Positions 9,777-17,940 of a DNA stretch of 64,000 bases are shown piece by piece. Under the pieces are notes generated by a model, which was not told the origin of the DNA, made no database searches, and was given only the letters and a program-made list of their open reading frames with translations. How positions within the stretch are numbered: the first letter of the stretch is position 1; every line of letters begins with the position of its first letter. The DNA comes from WVZL01 sp041862375. GTDB taxonomy: Bacteria > Acidobacteriota > Aminicenantia > Aminicenantales > Aminicenantaceae. Location of the stretch: NCBI GenBank assembly GCA_041862375.1, contig JBGVTE010000058.1, forward strand, positions 1 to 64,000, in the 5' to 3' direction. The position numbers were made by a program, and so were the translations under genes.

Positions 9777-9811
9777 TGACATTTATTGTCATAAAATGAC
9801 AAAAAATGTTA
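9777..9811 (+). promoter_or_regulatory. Candidate PilR enhancer: tandem palindromes
   Basis: Two palindromes in tandem: TGACA-TTTAT-TGTCA (9777-9791, perfect) and TGACA-AAAAA-TGTTA (9797-9811, one mismatch). They start exactly 20 bp apart, about two helical turns, so both face the same side of the DNA. They lie about 100 bp upstream of the sigma-54 core promoter of pilA, the usual place for an enhancer bound by an NtrC-family activator. Confidence 0.6.
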
Positions 9812-9879
9812 AAATTATTTGGGAAGCTTAATTCATGATTCTTAATTTATTTTTTATCAATAACTTACATTTTGCACTT

Positions 9880-9896
9880 TTGGCATGAACATTGCA
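9880..9896 (+). promoter_or_regulatory. Sigma-54 promoter of pilA
   Basis: TTGGCATGAACATTGCA matches the -24/-12 consensus (YTGGCACG-N4-TTGCW) with GG at 9882-9883 and GC at 9894-9895, and 10 nt between them as required. Transcription should start near 9907, giving a leader of roughly 70 nt with a strong RBS. The sigma factor itself (rpoN) is encoded at 50391. Confidence 0.9.
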
Positions 9897-9978
9897 ATAA
9901 TTTAAAAAGAACAAAATGATTTCAATTTTTACCTAACTTAGTCGACTAAATCAATTGGACTAGGTAAAGGAGGTTTAA

Positions 9979-10512
9979 ATGTCTCAAAAAATGAGAGGCT
10001 TCACACTGATTGAGTTGCTTATCGTTGTGGCCATAGTTGGTATCCTTGCTGCTCTACTCATTCCAAATGCTATCCAGGCTATCCAGAAAGCCAAACAGAC
10101 AGGAACTATGAAAGACATCGCCGTAATTTCTGGAGCAATTGCAGATTATGTTGTTGACAACGGAGTCGCTCCAGCTCAAGATGGCACCTACGTCGCAGCT
10201 TCAACGTTCTATGGTGCAGTTTCTCCCCTATATCTCAAGGTACTTCCTCTCACAGATCAGTGGGCTGAAAATTTCCGAATCTATTGTGGTACTGCTGTTG
10301 ATGGAAATTATGGTATCTCGGGGGCCGGTTCTGACGATTTCGTGGTCTGTTCCTACGGGCGCGATAAAACACTTGAAACTTTCACTTTCGATGCTAATAA
10401 TCCTGAAGCTGGACTCTTTGCAATCACTAGCATGTCGGACTTCGACAATGATCTGGTAATGTGGAATGGTTCCTGGATTCGCGGTCGCAGGGGTGCTTCC
10501 GTTGGTAGCTAA
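9979..10512 (+). CDS. pilA: Type IV major pilin (type IVa/GspG-like)
   Basis: 177 aa. A short basic leader ends in Gly7, and the prepilin peptidase site G|FTLIE is intact, with Phe8 as the mature N-terminus and Glu12 as the conserved Glu5. It is followed by the hydrophobic assembly helix to about residue 35. The C-terminal part (MKDIAVISGAIADYVVDNG and a Gly/Asp-rich end) resembles pseudopilin-like GspG/PilA proteins with a short globular domain. The RBS is a full AAAGGAGG (9966-9973), the strongest in this part of the window, as expected for an abundant protein. It is monocistronic, preceded by a sigma-54 promoter and followed by a large hairpin. Confidence 0.92.
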   Translation: MSQKMRGFTLIELLIVVAIVGILAALLIPNAIQAIQKAKQTGTMKDIAVISGAIADYVVDNGVAPAQDGTYVAASTFYGAVSPLYLKVLPLTDQWAENFRIYCGTAVDGNYGISGAGSDDFVVCSYGRDKTLETFTFDANNPEAGLFAITSMSDFDNDLVMWNGSWIRGRRGASVGS

Positions 10513-10557
10513 TTAACATTATTTGGCACATCTTTAAATTTCTATTTAAAACGTAGA

Positions 10558-10589
10558 AGGGGCAATACATTACTTGATGTATCGCCCCT
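10558..10589 (+). terminator. Strong hairpin 3' of pilA
   Basis: AGGGGC (10558-10563) pairs with GCCCCT (10584-10589), and after a one-base mismatch ATACAT-type arms (10565-10570/10577-10582) continue the stem around a 6-nt loop: 12 base pairs in all. It sits 45 bp after the pilA stop. No U-tract follows, so it may stabilise the pilin mRNA 3' end rather than act as a classical terminator. Confidence 0.6.
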
Positions 10590-10649
10590 GCCCTCTCACA
10601 ACGTAAAAAGAACAAAGATTAATTCCTCCCCTCCCCGCCAAAAGAATTT

Positions 10650-10680
10650 CCTCAATTATTCCTATATTTTCTAATTGAGG
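10650..10680 (+). terminator. Possible intrinsic terminator
   Basis: CCTCAATTA (10650-10658) and TAATTGAGG (10672-10680) form a perfect 9-bp stem with a 13-nt loop. A T-run follows at 10690-10695. The right arm overlaps the start of the repeat element at 10679, so the two structures compete. Confidence 0.4.
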
Positions 10681-10738
10681 ACGGTTCTATTTTTTCCTAG
10701 TTGTCTTATAAAATTGAGATAAAAAAATAGAAGCGTCC
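10679..10738. repeat. Palindromic repeat element A (class 1)
   Basis: Left arm GGACGGTTCTATTTTTT (10679-10695) and right arm AAAAAAATAGAAGCGTCC (10721-10738) are inverted copies with one mismatch, around a 25-nt core. The same arm sequence recurs at 21597-21712 and, decayed, near 32564. It looks like a REP-type or small non-autonomous element; no transposase is in the window. Confidence 0.7.
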
Positions 10739-10759
10739 CTGTTTTTTATCAGATTGTGG

Positions 10760-10765
10760 TATAAT
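10760..10765 (+). promoter_or_regulatory. Extended -10 promoter of the acyltransferase gene
   Basis: TGG-TATAAT, a perfect -10 with the extended TGn element. The -35 region is poor. The expected start near 10772 leaves a leader of about 8 nt with no Shine-Dalgarno before the ATG at 10780. Confidence 0.55.
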
Positions 10766-10779
10766 CCTAACAACAAAAA

Positions 10780-11475
10780 ATGAGAACCTTAATCCTTTCA
10801 GTTTTAATCTCTATTCTATCTATCTTGCTAATCCCTGTTCTTATTATCTGTTGCATAATAAAGTACTCTCAGCCTTTAATCCTGATTGGTAGGTTTGGTC
10901 TTCACCTTGGACAAAAAATATTAGGGATAAGCCTTGATGTTGACGGACTCGAGAGGATCAATAGAAAAACATCTTATGTCTTCATGGCCAATCACTTGAG
11001 TTTTATGGATGGGCCCATGCTCTTTTTGCTTATTCCCCATCCTGTGAGAGTTCTCCTTAAGAAAGAAGCATTTAGAATCCCTATTATCGGCCATGGAATG
11101 AGATGTGCGGACTTTGTTCCTGTTGATCGGAAAGGTCTGAAAGGAGCAAAGCAAAGCATCGATAAAGCTACCCGGCTCATGAAAGAAAAGGGATATTCTT
11201 TCTTAATCTTTCCTGAAGGAACACGAAGTCGAAACGGGTCACTCCAGCCTTTTAAAAGAGGCGGTTTTTTCTTAGCTACCAATAGCCAAGTTCCAATTGT
11301 TCCTGTAACAATTAAGGGAAGCTTCGAGCTCATGCCTAGAGGGAATTTTTTTATAAAAAAGGGAAAAATAAAAGTGACCTTTCACGAGCCTGTCTCTGTG
11401 AAAGGCTTTGACCGAAACAATCTTTCAGCACTCTCCAAAAAAGTGGAAACAATCATCCGGACAGGATTAGATTGA
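10780..11475 (+). CDS. plsC: 1-acyl-sn-glycerol-3-phosphate acyltransferase (PlsC family)
   Basis: 231 aa. An N-terminal membrane helix (about 5-27) is followed by an LPLAT domain: motif I NHLSFMD (71-77, the H-x4-D catalytic pair His72/Asp77), motif III FPEGTRS (144-150) and motif IV VPIVPVTI (171-178). It should acylate lysophosphatidate at the inner membrane in phospholipid synthesis. It is followed by gmhA after 9 bp, so the two form an operon feeding envelope synthesis. No RBS is visible; the promoter geometry suggests a nearly leaderless message. Another lysophospholipid acyltransferase role is possible. Confidence 0.85.
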   Translation: MRTLILSVLISILSILLIPVLIICCIIKYSQPLILIGRFGLHLGQKILGISLDVDGLERINRKTSYVFMANHLSFMDGPMLFLLIPHPVRVLLKKEAFRIPIIGHGMRCADFVPVDRKGLKGAKQSIDKATRLMKEKGYSFLIFPEGTRSRNGSLQPFKRGGFFLATNSQVPIVPVTIKGSFELMPRGNFFIKKGKIKVTFHEPVSVKGFDRNNLSALSKKVETIIRTGLD

Positions 11476-11484
11476 GGAGGGAGA

Positions 11485-12045
11485 ATGAACTATCTGAATA
11501 TAATCGATGAATATACTCAAATCTTAGAAGAGTTTTTTAAAGCAAAGGTACATCTTCTCGAAAAAGTTGTAGATATGGCAGCTGAAAGTTTGAAAATCGG
11601 CCATAAAATTCTTGTTTTTGGCAACGGGGGGAGCGCAGCCCAAGCTCAACATTTCGCAGCTGAAATGGTGAATAAGTTTTTAAAAATCAGGCAACCTCTG
11701 AAAGCCGTATCATTAACCACTGACACCTCTGTATTAACTTCTATAGCAAATGATACTTCATTCGATAATATCTTCAGCCACCAAGTTGAAGCTCTCGGTA
11801 ATAAAGGAGACGTAGCTCTCGGGCTTTCTACAAGCGGCAACTCTCCAAACGTGATAAAGGCAATACATATGGCTAAAGAGAAAGGATTGCTGACTGTTGC
11901 TTTTACGGGAAAAGGAGGAGGAAAGCTAGCAAAACCGGTTGACTATCTTCTCGACGTCCCCTCTAAAAGCACTCCCCGTATTCAGGAAGCTCATCTTCTT
12001 CTCCTCCACTTATTGGCCCAAGAATTAGAAGAAAGACTGAGCTAG
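11485..12045 (+). CDS. gmhA: Sedoheptulose-7-phosphate isomerase GmhA
   Basis: 186 aa SIS-domain protein. It makes D-glycero-D-manno-heptose 7-phosphate, the first step of ADP-heptose synthesis for LPS core or S-layer glycans. GNGGSA (46-51) and STSGNSPNV (115-123) are the sugar-phosphate loops. His56, Glu60, Gln167 and His175 fall at the positions of the E. coli zinc ligands with a constant five-residue offset. A GAGGAGGGAG RBS overlaps the upstream plsC stop. It converges with the PEPCK gene, with only 6 bp between the stops. No other heptose gene is in the window. Confidence 0.92.
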   Translation: MNYLNIIDEYTQILEEFFKAKVHLLEKVVDMAAESLKIGHKILVFGNGGSAAQAQHFAAEMVNKFLKIRQPLKAVSLTTDTSVLTSIANDTSFDNIFSHQVEALGNKGDVALGLSTSGNSPNVIKAIHMAKEKGLLTVAFTGKGGGKLAKPVDYLLDVPSKSTPRIQEAHLLLLHLLAQELEERLS

Positions 12046-12051
12046 GAGCTT

Positions 12052-13884
12052 CTATCTCGAACGCCAGAATCCTCCCCGTCGTGGCCTTGATTTGGATTCC
12101 CAGTTGTAAAAAGATTTCTCCTCAACAGCTGGAGTTTCTGGTACGTACATTTTGGATTTTTCTTCACTTTTGTCAATGCGAAATGAACGCTCTGCTGCGT
12201 AGAGAATTTCTTGGCGGAGTCCTTCTGAGGCAATTTCTTCTGTGAATGTGCGCCTTCCTTCCACTAGATCTTTTACATAGTGCTGAATCTTATCTTCTGA
12301 GTAAAATTTATGGATATCATATTCGTCAAGGCTTCTTCCATCACAGGTTTTTATTTCTTTTGTGCCCAAGATACCCTTTTCATACTTATTGATCCCTCGC
12401 AAGTCACCTCTCTGAACTTGGGCCATGAGGTTAATCGGTACTCGTTGAGCTTTATTTACCAGTCTTTTCTTTTTTTGGCCATTCTCTTCATAAGTCTCGA
12501 TTATTTCCCCGATACCCCCTGTATTGTACTGCATAAACTTTATCTTACTCGGGTGATTTGTAACCATGGTCATTATCATCTCATAAAAGCGGTTTACCTT
12601 TTTGGCTCTAGAGCCGATGATAAAAGGATCAGTACCCACAATGCGCACCGATTCGCCAGCTCTATGTGGTTGACTGGCATAACTGTGAGTACTTTCTCCC
12701 CACAGATAAGCGAGCACTGCCTGCTCAGGAGTGAGTTCTTGGGAAAAGCTCATGATAGTGTTTCTGCGAGTAATAAAGGCAAAAATTAACCCGTCGAGCT
12801 CTTCCAGGGGGGGGAGGTTGATTGATTTGGCAGAAATGCCAACCATTTTGCCCTTTATTTCTACTTTGAGCTTTTCACGGTGGACAACAGCCCTTCCATT
12901 AGCTGTGAGGCTTTCGTCAAGAAAGTCAACATCCCCGTTGGCGGTAATCATCACATTCTCAAAGAGGGATGACTTATCAGTCAAGGCATTGTACATAGCT
13001 TCCTGGGATTCTTTTTCCACATCAGTTTTGACAAAGAAATTATCTTCCGTACCTAAAGCAGAACCATCATTCTTGAGAAAGACAATATCATCTTGAGTGA
13101 CTTCTGTTTTTTCACCTCTATCATGATCAAGGCCGAGCTGATGACAGGACCAGGTAGACTTGCCTGTGGCAGTTAAGCCAAAGAGAAAAACTCCGTACGT
13201 CTTCAGGTTGTCATTGAAATCTCGCACCCTAATAAGTTTTGCTCCAGAATGAAGACCGAGCATTCCTCTTTGGTCTGCAACCCACATGGCTTGGCGGAGA
13301 AAGCCCTTTTTCTCTTCTCCCATGTAGTCAGTGCCCAGAGCGATGTTGACATTTTCTTCAGGAAGGACGAGTACCTGCTGGCGAAGCTGGTGTTCTTCGG
13401 GAATATGAAGCATGATGAATTCTGGACCGGGACGCTTTCCAGGTTTGAACAAAGTATTCCCCCACATGTAACCGAGACGATAATTGACAAGATCAGCAGC
13501 TGAAACGTACAGGTTACAGATAGGATTGTATACATCGTTATATCCCATCTGTCTCCGGATATGGTAGAAAGGTAGAGTGCGGAGGAGGTGGAGTACTTTC
13601 TCCAATTCTTCAGGAGCTTTGGATATAAGCATTTGCTGCTCTGGGGTTGGACGAGGGAGAAGAACAGATTCGCTTCCAAGATAAACTGTTTTAGGAGCGA
13701 TACGGCTTGATATTGCTGAACGCCAGCCGTAGGAGCCGAACTTAGTCCTCATTCCTGTGGCATTTGCTCTGGATTCCAGCCACTTAAGGTCAACACTCTT
13801 TATATTGGGCCCCTTGAGAGCTCTCAAAAGCTCGTCTTTAAATTTCTGGCAAGCTTCTTGGTTAACTCTGGAAGTGTTGTTCAT
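12052..13884 (-). CDS. pckA: Divergent ATP-type phosphoenolpyruvate carboxykinase
   Basis: 610 aa from the ATG at 13884, preceded by AAGGAAGAG; a TTG at 13932 would overlap the upstream gene by 29 bp. The E. coli PckA active-site set can be matched: TDYMGEEKK (Lys192/Lys193), His212 in GLHSG, P-loop GLTATGKST (236-244), Asp265/Asp266 in TQDD and Arg331 in NGRAV. The C-terminal LTPEQA motif and adenine-side region are present. It should interconvert oxaloacetate + ATP with PEP + CO2 + ADP. It is about 70 aa longer than usual, with a basic Arg-rich tail (SRPRRGGFWRSR). The gene upstream is an aminotransferase fused to a degenerate version of this same fold, so the two products may work together. 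Confidence 0.8.
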   Translation of the reverse strand: MNNTSRVNQEACQKFKDELLRALKGPNIKSVDLKWLESRANATGMRTKFGSYGWRSAISSRIAPKTVYLGSESVLLPRPTPEQQMLISKAPEELEKVLHLLRTLPFYHIRRQMGYNDVYNPICNLYVSAADLVNYRLGYMWGNTLFKPGKRPGPEFIMLHIPEEHQLRQQVLVLPEENVNIALGTDYMGEEKKGFLRQAMWVADQRGMLGLHSGAKLIRVRDFNDNLKTYGVFLFGLTATGKSTWSCHQLGLDHDRGEKTEVTQDDIVFLKNDGSALGTEDNFFVKTDVEKESQEAMYNALTDKSSLFENVMITANGDVDFLDESLTANGRAVVHREKLKVEIKGKMVGISAKSINLPPLEELDGLIFAFITRRNTIMSFSQELTPEQAVLAYLWGESTHSYASQPHRAGESVRIVGTDPFIIGSRAKKVNRFYEMIMTMVTNHPSKIKFMQYNTGGIGEIIETYEENGQKKKRLVNKAQRVPINLMAQVQRGDLRGINKYEKGILGTKEIKTCDGRSLDEYDIHKFYSEDKIQHYVKDLVEGRRTFTEEIASEGLRQEILYAAERSFRIDKSEEKSKMYVPETPAVEEKSFYNWESKSRPRRGGFWRSR

Positions 13885-13903
13885 TTCCGTAATCTCTTCC
13901 TTA

Positions 13904-16255
13904 TCATTCACTCTTTTGCTCACCACATACAATCTTTTTCAGTTCCTCTGGTGAGGCAACCCCGCTGTTAAACAGGTAGCAGGAAGTGCTTTCTAAGAGA
14001 CGCTCGAAAAATTTCTTCTGGAGCTCCATTCTTTCTGGAGTTGAAAGCAGAAAGTGAGGATTGAAAAAAGGCTGACTTTTAGCAGGAGAAAAAGTCTTGC
14101 TTACTCCCAAGCTCTGTCCTGATTCAAGGATACGGAGGGCATCCTCTGTTTCAACTTCGACTACACCTGGTGAAACCGAGTCGTAGCGAAGAATAAATAT
14201 CCAATGAAGAGACGTTCGTTTGGTGTGTTTTGATGGCCCTTCTATCCAGTAAGGATCAAGCAACGCATAAGCATTTTTTGAGGCTTTATAGCAGTAGGGA
14301 GAGCCACGGTCAAGGCGGCAGTCATCCAGCCGCAGGCACTCTGCATCTTGACATTCTTCCTTACGGGCGACGACATTTTCACATTTACTGTTATCGAAAA
14401 GCTTCGCAAAGCGGGAATATGATTCAACTGTGTTCGTCGGCGTATAAAGCTTTCTCTCGGCACAATCCGCTAAGGGTACTCCCCCAGAAAAACGGACAAA
14501 AACAACATCGTTGGAATGCAAACGAACGTTCTGCTCTTGAAGTAATGAGAAAAAGAGCTCTGTCTTTTTTGTTCCAGGCGGCCCGATTAATATCAAACCG
14601 TTTCCTTCAATATCAGCAGACATGCCTCTAATCGAATATACATTAAACTGCCTTTCTGAAACATCCATTACCAGGTTAAGAGCCAAACTTCGGCAAGAAC
14701 CGTAATGGTCAGTGTTAATGAGCACACCTGTTTTCGTCTCTGAATTATAATAAGCTCGCGGCTCGCGACCCGTTAGTCCATCAACTGCATAGATTATACC
14801 GTGAGGCTCCAGCTCAGCCTCCAACTGAGCTGGATACCAGTTTTCAATCCAGAAATCATTGAGGTGGGAAACATTTGTCCTGAGCTGGACAACAACACCG
14901 TTAATATTTGCATTCCATTCAAAATAGTTTTCATGGCTGAAGTGACTTTCCACTTCGGCAACTAAAGCATCCCTCATCTGAACATTAATATCAGCTTCAG
15001 TAGGTACTGCTCTCTTTACTTTCGTAGCTGTGTTGTTCAGAGCAACCCGCAGTACTTTTTTTGCTGTCTTAAGCTGGGAAAGCGCTTGAATAATCCTGTC
15101 CATCCCTTTTTCCAGGTTTTCCATAGAAGTGGCATAGGAGATTCGAATATAGTCATCTGCTCCAAAGGCATCTCCAGGTACAATAGCAACCTTGGCCTCT
15201 TTGAGAAGATAGTAAGCCATCCCATAAGAATTACGAATCTGAACGCCTCCGAATTCTTTTTCATGATAAGCAGAGAAGTTAGGGAAAAGATAGAATGCTC
15301 CTTGAGCCTTAAAACAGGACACCTCTGGTATTGTCTGGAGCCTCATCAACACATAATTCCTGCGCCTCTGGAATTCAGAAACCATTTTTGAAACTTCATA
15401 CTGGGGACTGGCTAATGCTTCTATGCTTGCTCTCTGAGAAATGGAACAGGCATTTGAAGTAGAGTGACTCTGAATCTTTGCCATGCCATCGATTATTTCA
15501 GCAGGACCTGCTGCATACCCAACACGCCAGCCGGTCATAGAATAAGCCTTGGAAACACCGTTGATGATAATAGTTTTTTTCTTTATATCCTCTCCCAGGA
15601 AAGCAACACTTGTAAAACGGAAGCCATCATAGACGAGTCTTCCGTAAATCTCGTCTGCAATAACATAAATGTCTTCCTCCATGACTACATCTGTTAAAGC
15701 CTCTAACTGATATTTTTCGTAAGCTGATCCCGTGGGATTTGAAGGATTGTTTAAGATTAGCGCCTTGGTAGCAGGAGACACGGCAGATTTAAGCTGGTCA
15801 GGAGTGATAAGAAAACCATTCTCCTCCATAGTTGGGACGATAACGCCTTTACCTTTTGCCAATGTAACAACTTGAGGATACGTCACCCAGTAAGGAGAAG
15901 GTATGATAACCTCCTCTCCCTCATTGATAAGAGCAAGGATAAGGTGGTAGAGGGAACTCTTAGCTCCAGAGGAGACAATGATTTCTTCAGGCTCATAGCT
16001 CAGTCCATAATCTTCATTCAGCCTATCAATTATAGCCAACTTAAGGCTAGGGATTCCCTCGTTCTCTGTGTATCTAGTGAAATTCTCATCTATAGCACGT
16101 TTCCCTGCCTGCTTAATGTTATCAGGTGTAGGAAAATCTGGCTCTCCCACACTCAGATCAACAATATCTATCCCCTCAGATTTCATTGCTTTTGCTTTGG
16201 CTGTAATCTTGAGAGTAGGTGAAATCCCGATTTGATTTATTCTATCCGAAATCAT
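13904..16255 (-). CDS. Aspartate aminotransferase fused to a degenerate PEPCK-like domain
   Basis: 783 aa. Residues 1-395 are a complete class I aminotransferase close to AspC/AspB: NPSNPTG (170-176), PLP lysine Lys236 in NGVSKAYSMTGWR, Arg244 and substrate Arg371 in YIRISYA. Residues about 425-775 follow the PEPCK fold of the next gene by eye: TDHYGSCRS (515-523) against TDYMGEEKK, P-loop GPPGTKKT (558-565) against GLTATGKS, HSNDVVF (580-586) against TQDDIVF, then CENV, a WIFI strand and QPFF near 728. The catalytic Lys pair, His and first Asp are replaced, so this half is probably a pseudoenzyme or regulatory subunit. Aspartate to oxaloacetate to PEP is the implied route. An A7 run lies at the domain junction (15056-15062). 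Confidence 0.8.
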   Translation of the reverse strand: MISDRINQIGISPTLKITAKAKAMKSEGIDIVDLSVGEPDFPTPDNIKQAGKRAIDENFTRYTENEGIPSLKLAIIDRLNEDYGLSYEPEEIIVSSGAKSSLYHLILALINEGEEVIIPSPYWVTYPQVVTLAKGKGVIVPTMEENGFLITPDQLKSAVSPATKALILNNPSNPTGSAYEKYQLEALTDVVMEEDIYVIADEIYGRLVYDGFRFTSVAFLGEDIKKKTIIINGVSKAYSMTGWRVGYAAGPAEIIDGMAKIQSHSTSNACSISQRASIEALASPQYEVSKMVSEFQRRRNYVLMRLQTIPEVSCFKAQGAFYLFPNFSAYHEKEFGGVQIRNSYGMAYYLLKEAKVAIVPGDAFGADDYIRISYATSMENLEKGMDRIIQALSQLKTAKKVLRVALNNTATKVKRAVPTEADINVQMRDALVAEVESHFSHENYFEWNANINGVVVQLRTNVSHLNDFWIENWYPAQLEAELEPHGIIYAVDGLTGREPRAYYNSETKTGVLINTDHYGSCRSLALNLVMDVSERQFNVYSIRGMSADIEGNGLILIGPPGTKKTELFFSLLQEQNVRLHSNDVVFVRFSGGVPLADCAERKLYTPTNTVESYSRFAKLFDNSKCENVVARKEECQDAECLRLDDCRLDRGSPYCYKASKNAYALLDPYWIEGPSKHTKRTSLHWIFILRYDSVSPGVVEVETEDALRILESGQSLGVSKTFSPAKSQPFFNPHFLLSTPERMELQKKFFERLLESTSCYLFNSGVASPEELKKIVCGEQKSE

Positions 16256-16288
16256 GATTAACTCTATTTCCTCATTTTGAGATGATGA

Positions 16289-17695
16289 TTATTTTTCTTC
16301 CTTCTCTTCTGGAGAAAGTTTTTCTCTGAAGTATTTTTTTAAATCTACTCCAGTGAGAGACTTAACTACCTCAGGCATTTGAGCCAGCACTTCAGCCACT
16401 TGAGCCGTGAGTTTTGAGGTTCCCACACTCCCGTCTCCGCCAACAACCACAATTTTATCTACTTTTGAAAGGGGTTCAGAAACTGCCTTAGCAAGCTCAG
16501 GCAGCGCTTTAATATACATCTCAAAGAGAGCAGCCTCGTTGTATTTTTCCCAGGCTTGAGCTTTCTTAACCATAGCTTCAGCTTCGGCAAGTCCCTTTTG
16601 CTTGATCTGCTCCGCTTCAGCCACACCCTCAAGCTTGTGTGCTTCTGCTCTTCCCTTCGCTTCAGCCTGAATACGGTATCCTTCTGCTTCAGCTTCAGCT
16701 TTAATTTGGTGTTTGCGGGCCTCAGCAGGTTTGATAACACTGGAGTCGAGCTCCTTTTCTCGCCGAGCAATTTCCAGTTCTTCAATTTTTATGGCTTCTT
16801 CTTTTTCAATTTGTTTTGCTTTGGCTTCTTCCTTTTTTATTTCCTGGTTAATGCTGTGACGTTCGAGTTCATAGGCAAGATCTGCCTGGGCTTTCCTCCT
16901 GTTAACATCAACTTGAGATTGTGACTTTTTGGCTTCATTATCCCACTGGGCCTTGGCAATGAGAGCCTCAGCGGCCAAACGTGCAACTTCCCCTTCTTTT
17001 CGTGCTTGAGAAGATTTAACGACCGCCTCTTTTTCTGTTTCTGCTTCAGCAATAGCGGCATCCCGTTTGGCTGCTGCAATCTGGGGCTTTCCAAGAGCAT
17101 CAAGATATCCCTGGGTGTCGCTAATATCTTTCAAAGCATAAGAAATCATAGTCAGGCCCATCCGCAAAAGGTCACTCTGAGCCGCTTGAATAACTTTCGC
17201 TGAAAATTCATGCCTACCCTGGTATATTTCTTCTGCAGTCATAGTACCTATCACCTCTCTCATTTTTCCCTCTAGAATCGTCATGGAAACATCTCGAATT
17301 CCGTCCTTTCCAAGACCCAAGAACTGCTCTGCAGCGAGACGAATTGAATGATCTTTTGAGTCTATCTTGACTTGAGAAGTTGCCTCTGCCAGGAGAGGCA
17401 CACCCCCTCGTGTAAGGACTTCAGGAGTTTTTATATTTAAAGTGATAACTTCCATAGGTAAGATATCAACTGTTTCCAAAAAAGGCAGGACAAATGTTCC
17501 CCCTCCAAGGCGGTACCTGTAGCCAATTTTTCTTTTGGTCCCATCAGGCTCAATGACGGTTCGTTTTCTTCCTCCTGAAATGATGAGCACTTCGTTAGGC
17601 CCAACCTTTCGGTACTGCTTAGCCATGAGTAAGGATAAAAGCACTATGATAATGATTATGACGCCGATTACGATCAGCCAGGAGACTAGGTTCAT
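16289..17695 (-). CDS. Flotillin-like SPFH-domain membrane protein
   Basis: 468 aa from the ATG at 17695, chosen because GGAGG (17701-17705) is 5 nt upstream; ATG 17698 would leave only 2 nt. One N-terminal membrane span (about 3-24) is followed by an SPFH/band-7 domain (about 30-190), then a long Ala/Glu/Lys coiled coil with EAE and AEA repeats (about 200-390), and a C-terminal segment with the [10 protein letters not shown] motif seen in bacterial flotillins (YqiK/FloT type). It scaffolds membrane microdomains. The usual NfeD partner is not adjacent. It has its own promoter and lies 33 bp upstream of the aminotransferase fusion, so the three genes may be co-transcribed. Confidence 0.85.
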   Translation of the reverse strand: MNLVSWLIVIGVIIIIIVLLSLLMAKQYRKVGPNEVLIISGGRKRTVIEPDGTKRKIGYRYRLGGGTFVLPFLETVDILPMEVITLNIKTPEVLTRGGVPLLAEATSQVKIDSKDHSIRLAAEQFLGLGKDGIRDVSMTILEGKMREVIGTMTAEEIYQGRHEFSAKVIQAAQSDLLRMGLTMISYALKDISDTQGYLDALGKPQIAAAKRDAAIAEAETEKEAVVKSSQARKEGEVARLAAEALIAKAQWDNEAKKSQSQVDVNRRKAQADLAYELERHSINQEIKKEEAKAKQIEKEEAIKIEELEIARREKELDSSVIKPAEARKHQIKAEAEAEGYRIQAEAKGRAEAHKLEGVAEAEQIKQKGLAEAEAMVKKAQAWEKYNEAALFEMYIKALPELAKAVSEPLSKVDKIVVVGGDGSVGTSKLTAQVAEVLAQMPEVVKSLTGVDLKKYFREKLSPEEKEEK

Positions 17696-17765
17696 CATAA
17701 CCTCCTTCGAATCATGCCTTACTGAGTGAGGCAAAATTCATTAGAATGCCTTGTTATGAGTAAAA

Positions 17766-17794
17766 ATAGTATATTTAAGGAAAATTATTGTCAA
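17766..17794 (-). promoter_or_regulatory. Sigma-70-type promoter of the flotillin gene
   Basis: On the minus strand TTGACA (17794-17789), a 17-nt spacer and TACTAT (17771-17766). The start should be near 17759, giving a leader of about 64 nt with a full RBS. It may also serve the aminotransferase-PEPCK pair downstream. Confidence 0.65.
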
Positions 17795-17940
17795 GATAAT
17801 CATATTTGTAGAAAAATTTGAAAACAAGGAATCTTACATTTTTTTTCGTAAATCATTATTCTGAATTTAGGATGGATTTACTTCTGCCTTGAAGAATTTA
17901 ATCTTGCATTCCCACCTTTATCTATACTTTTAGGTAAACT

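Noticed and set aside
12310..13954. Long plus-strand frames opposite the PEPCK gene
   Set aside because: Mirror frames of a real coding region; they lack RBS, family motifs and consistent codon use.
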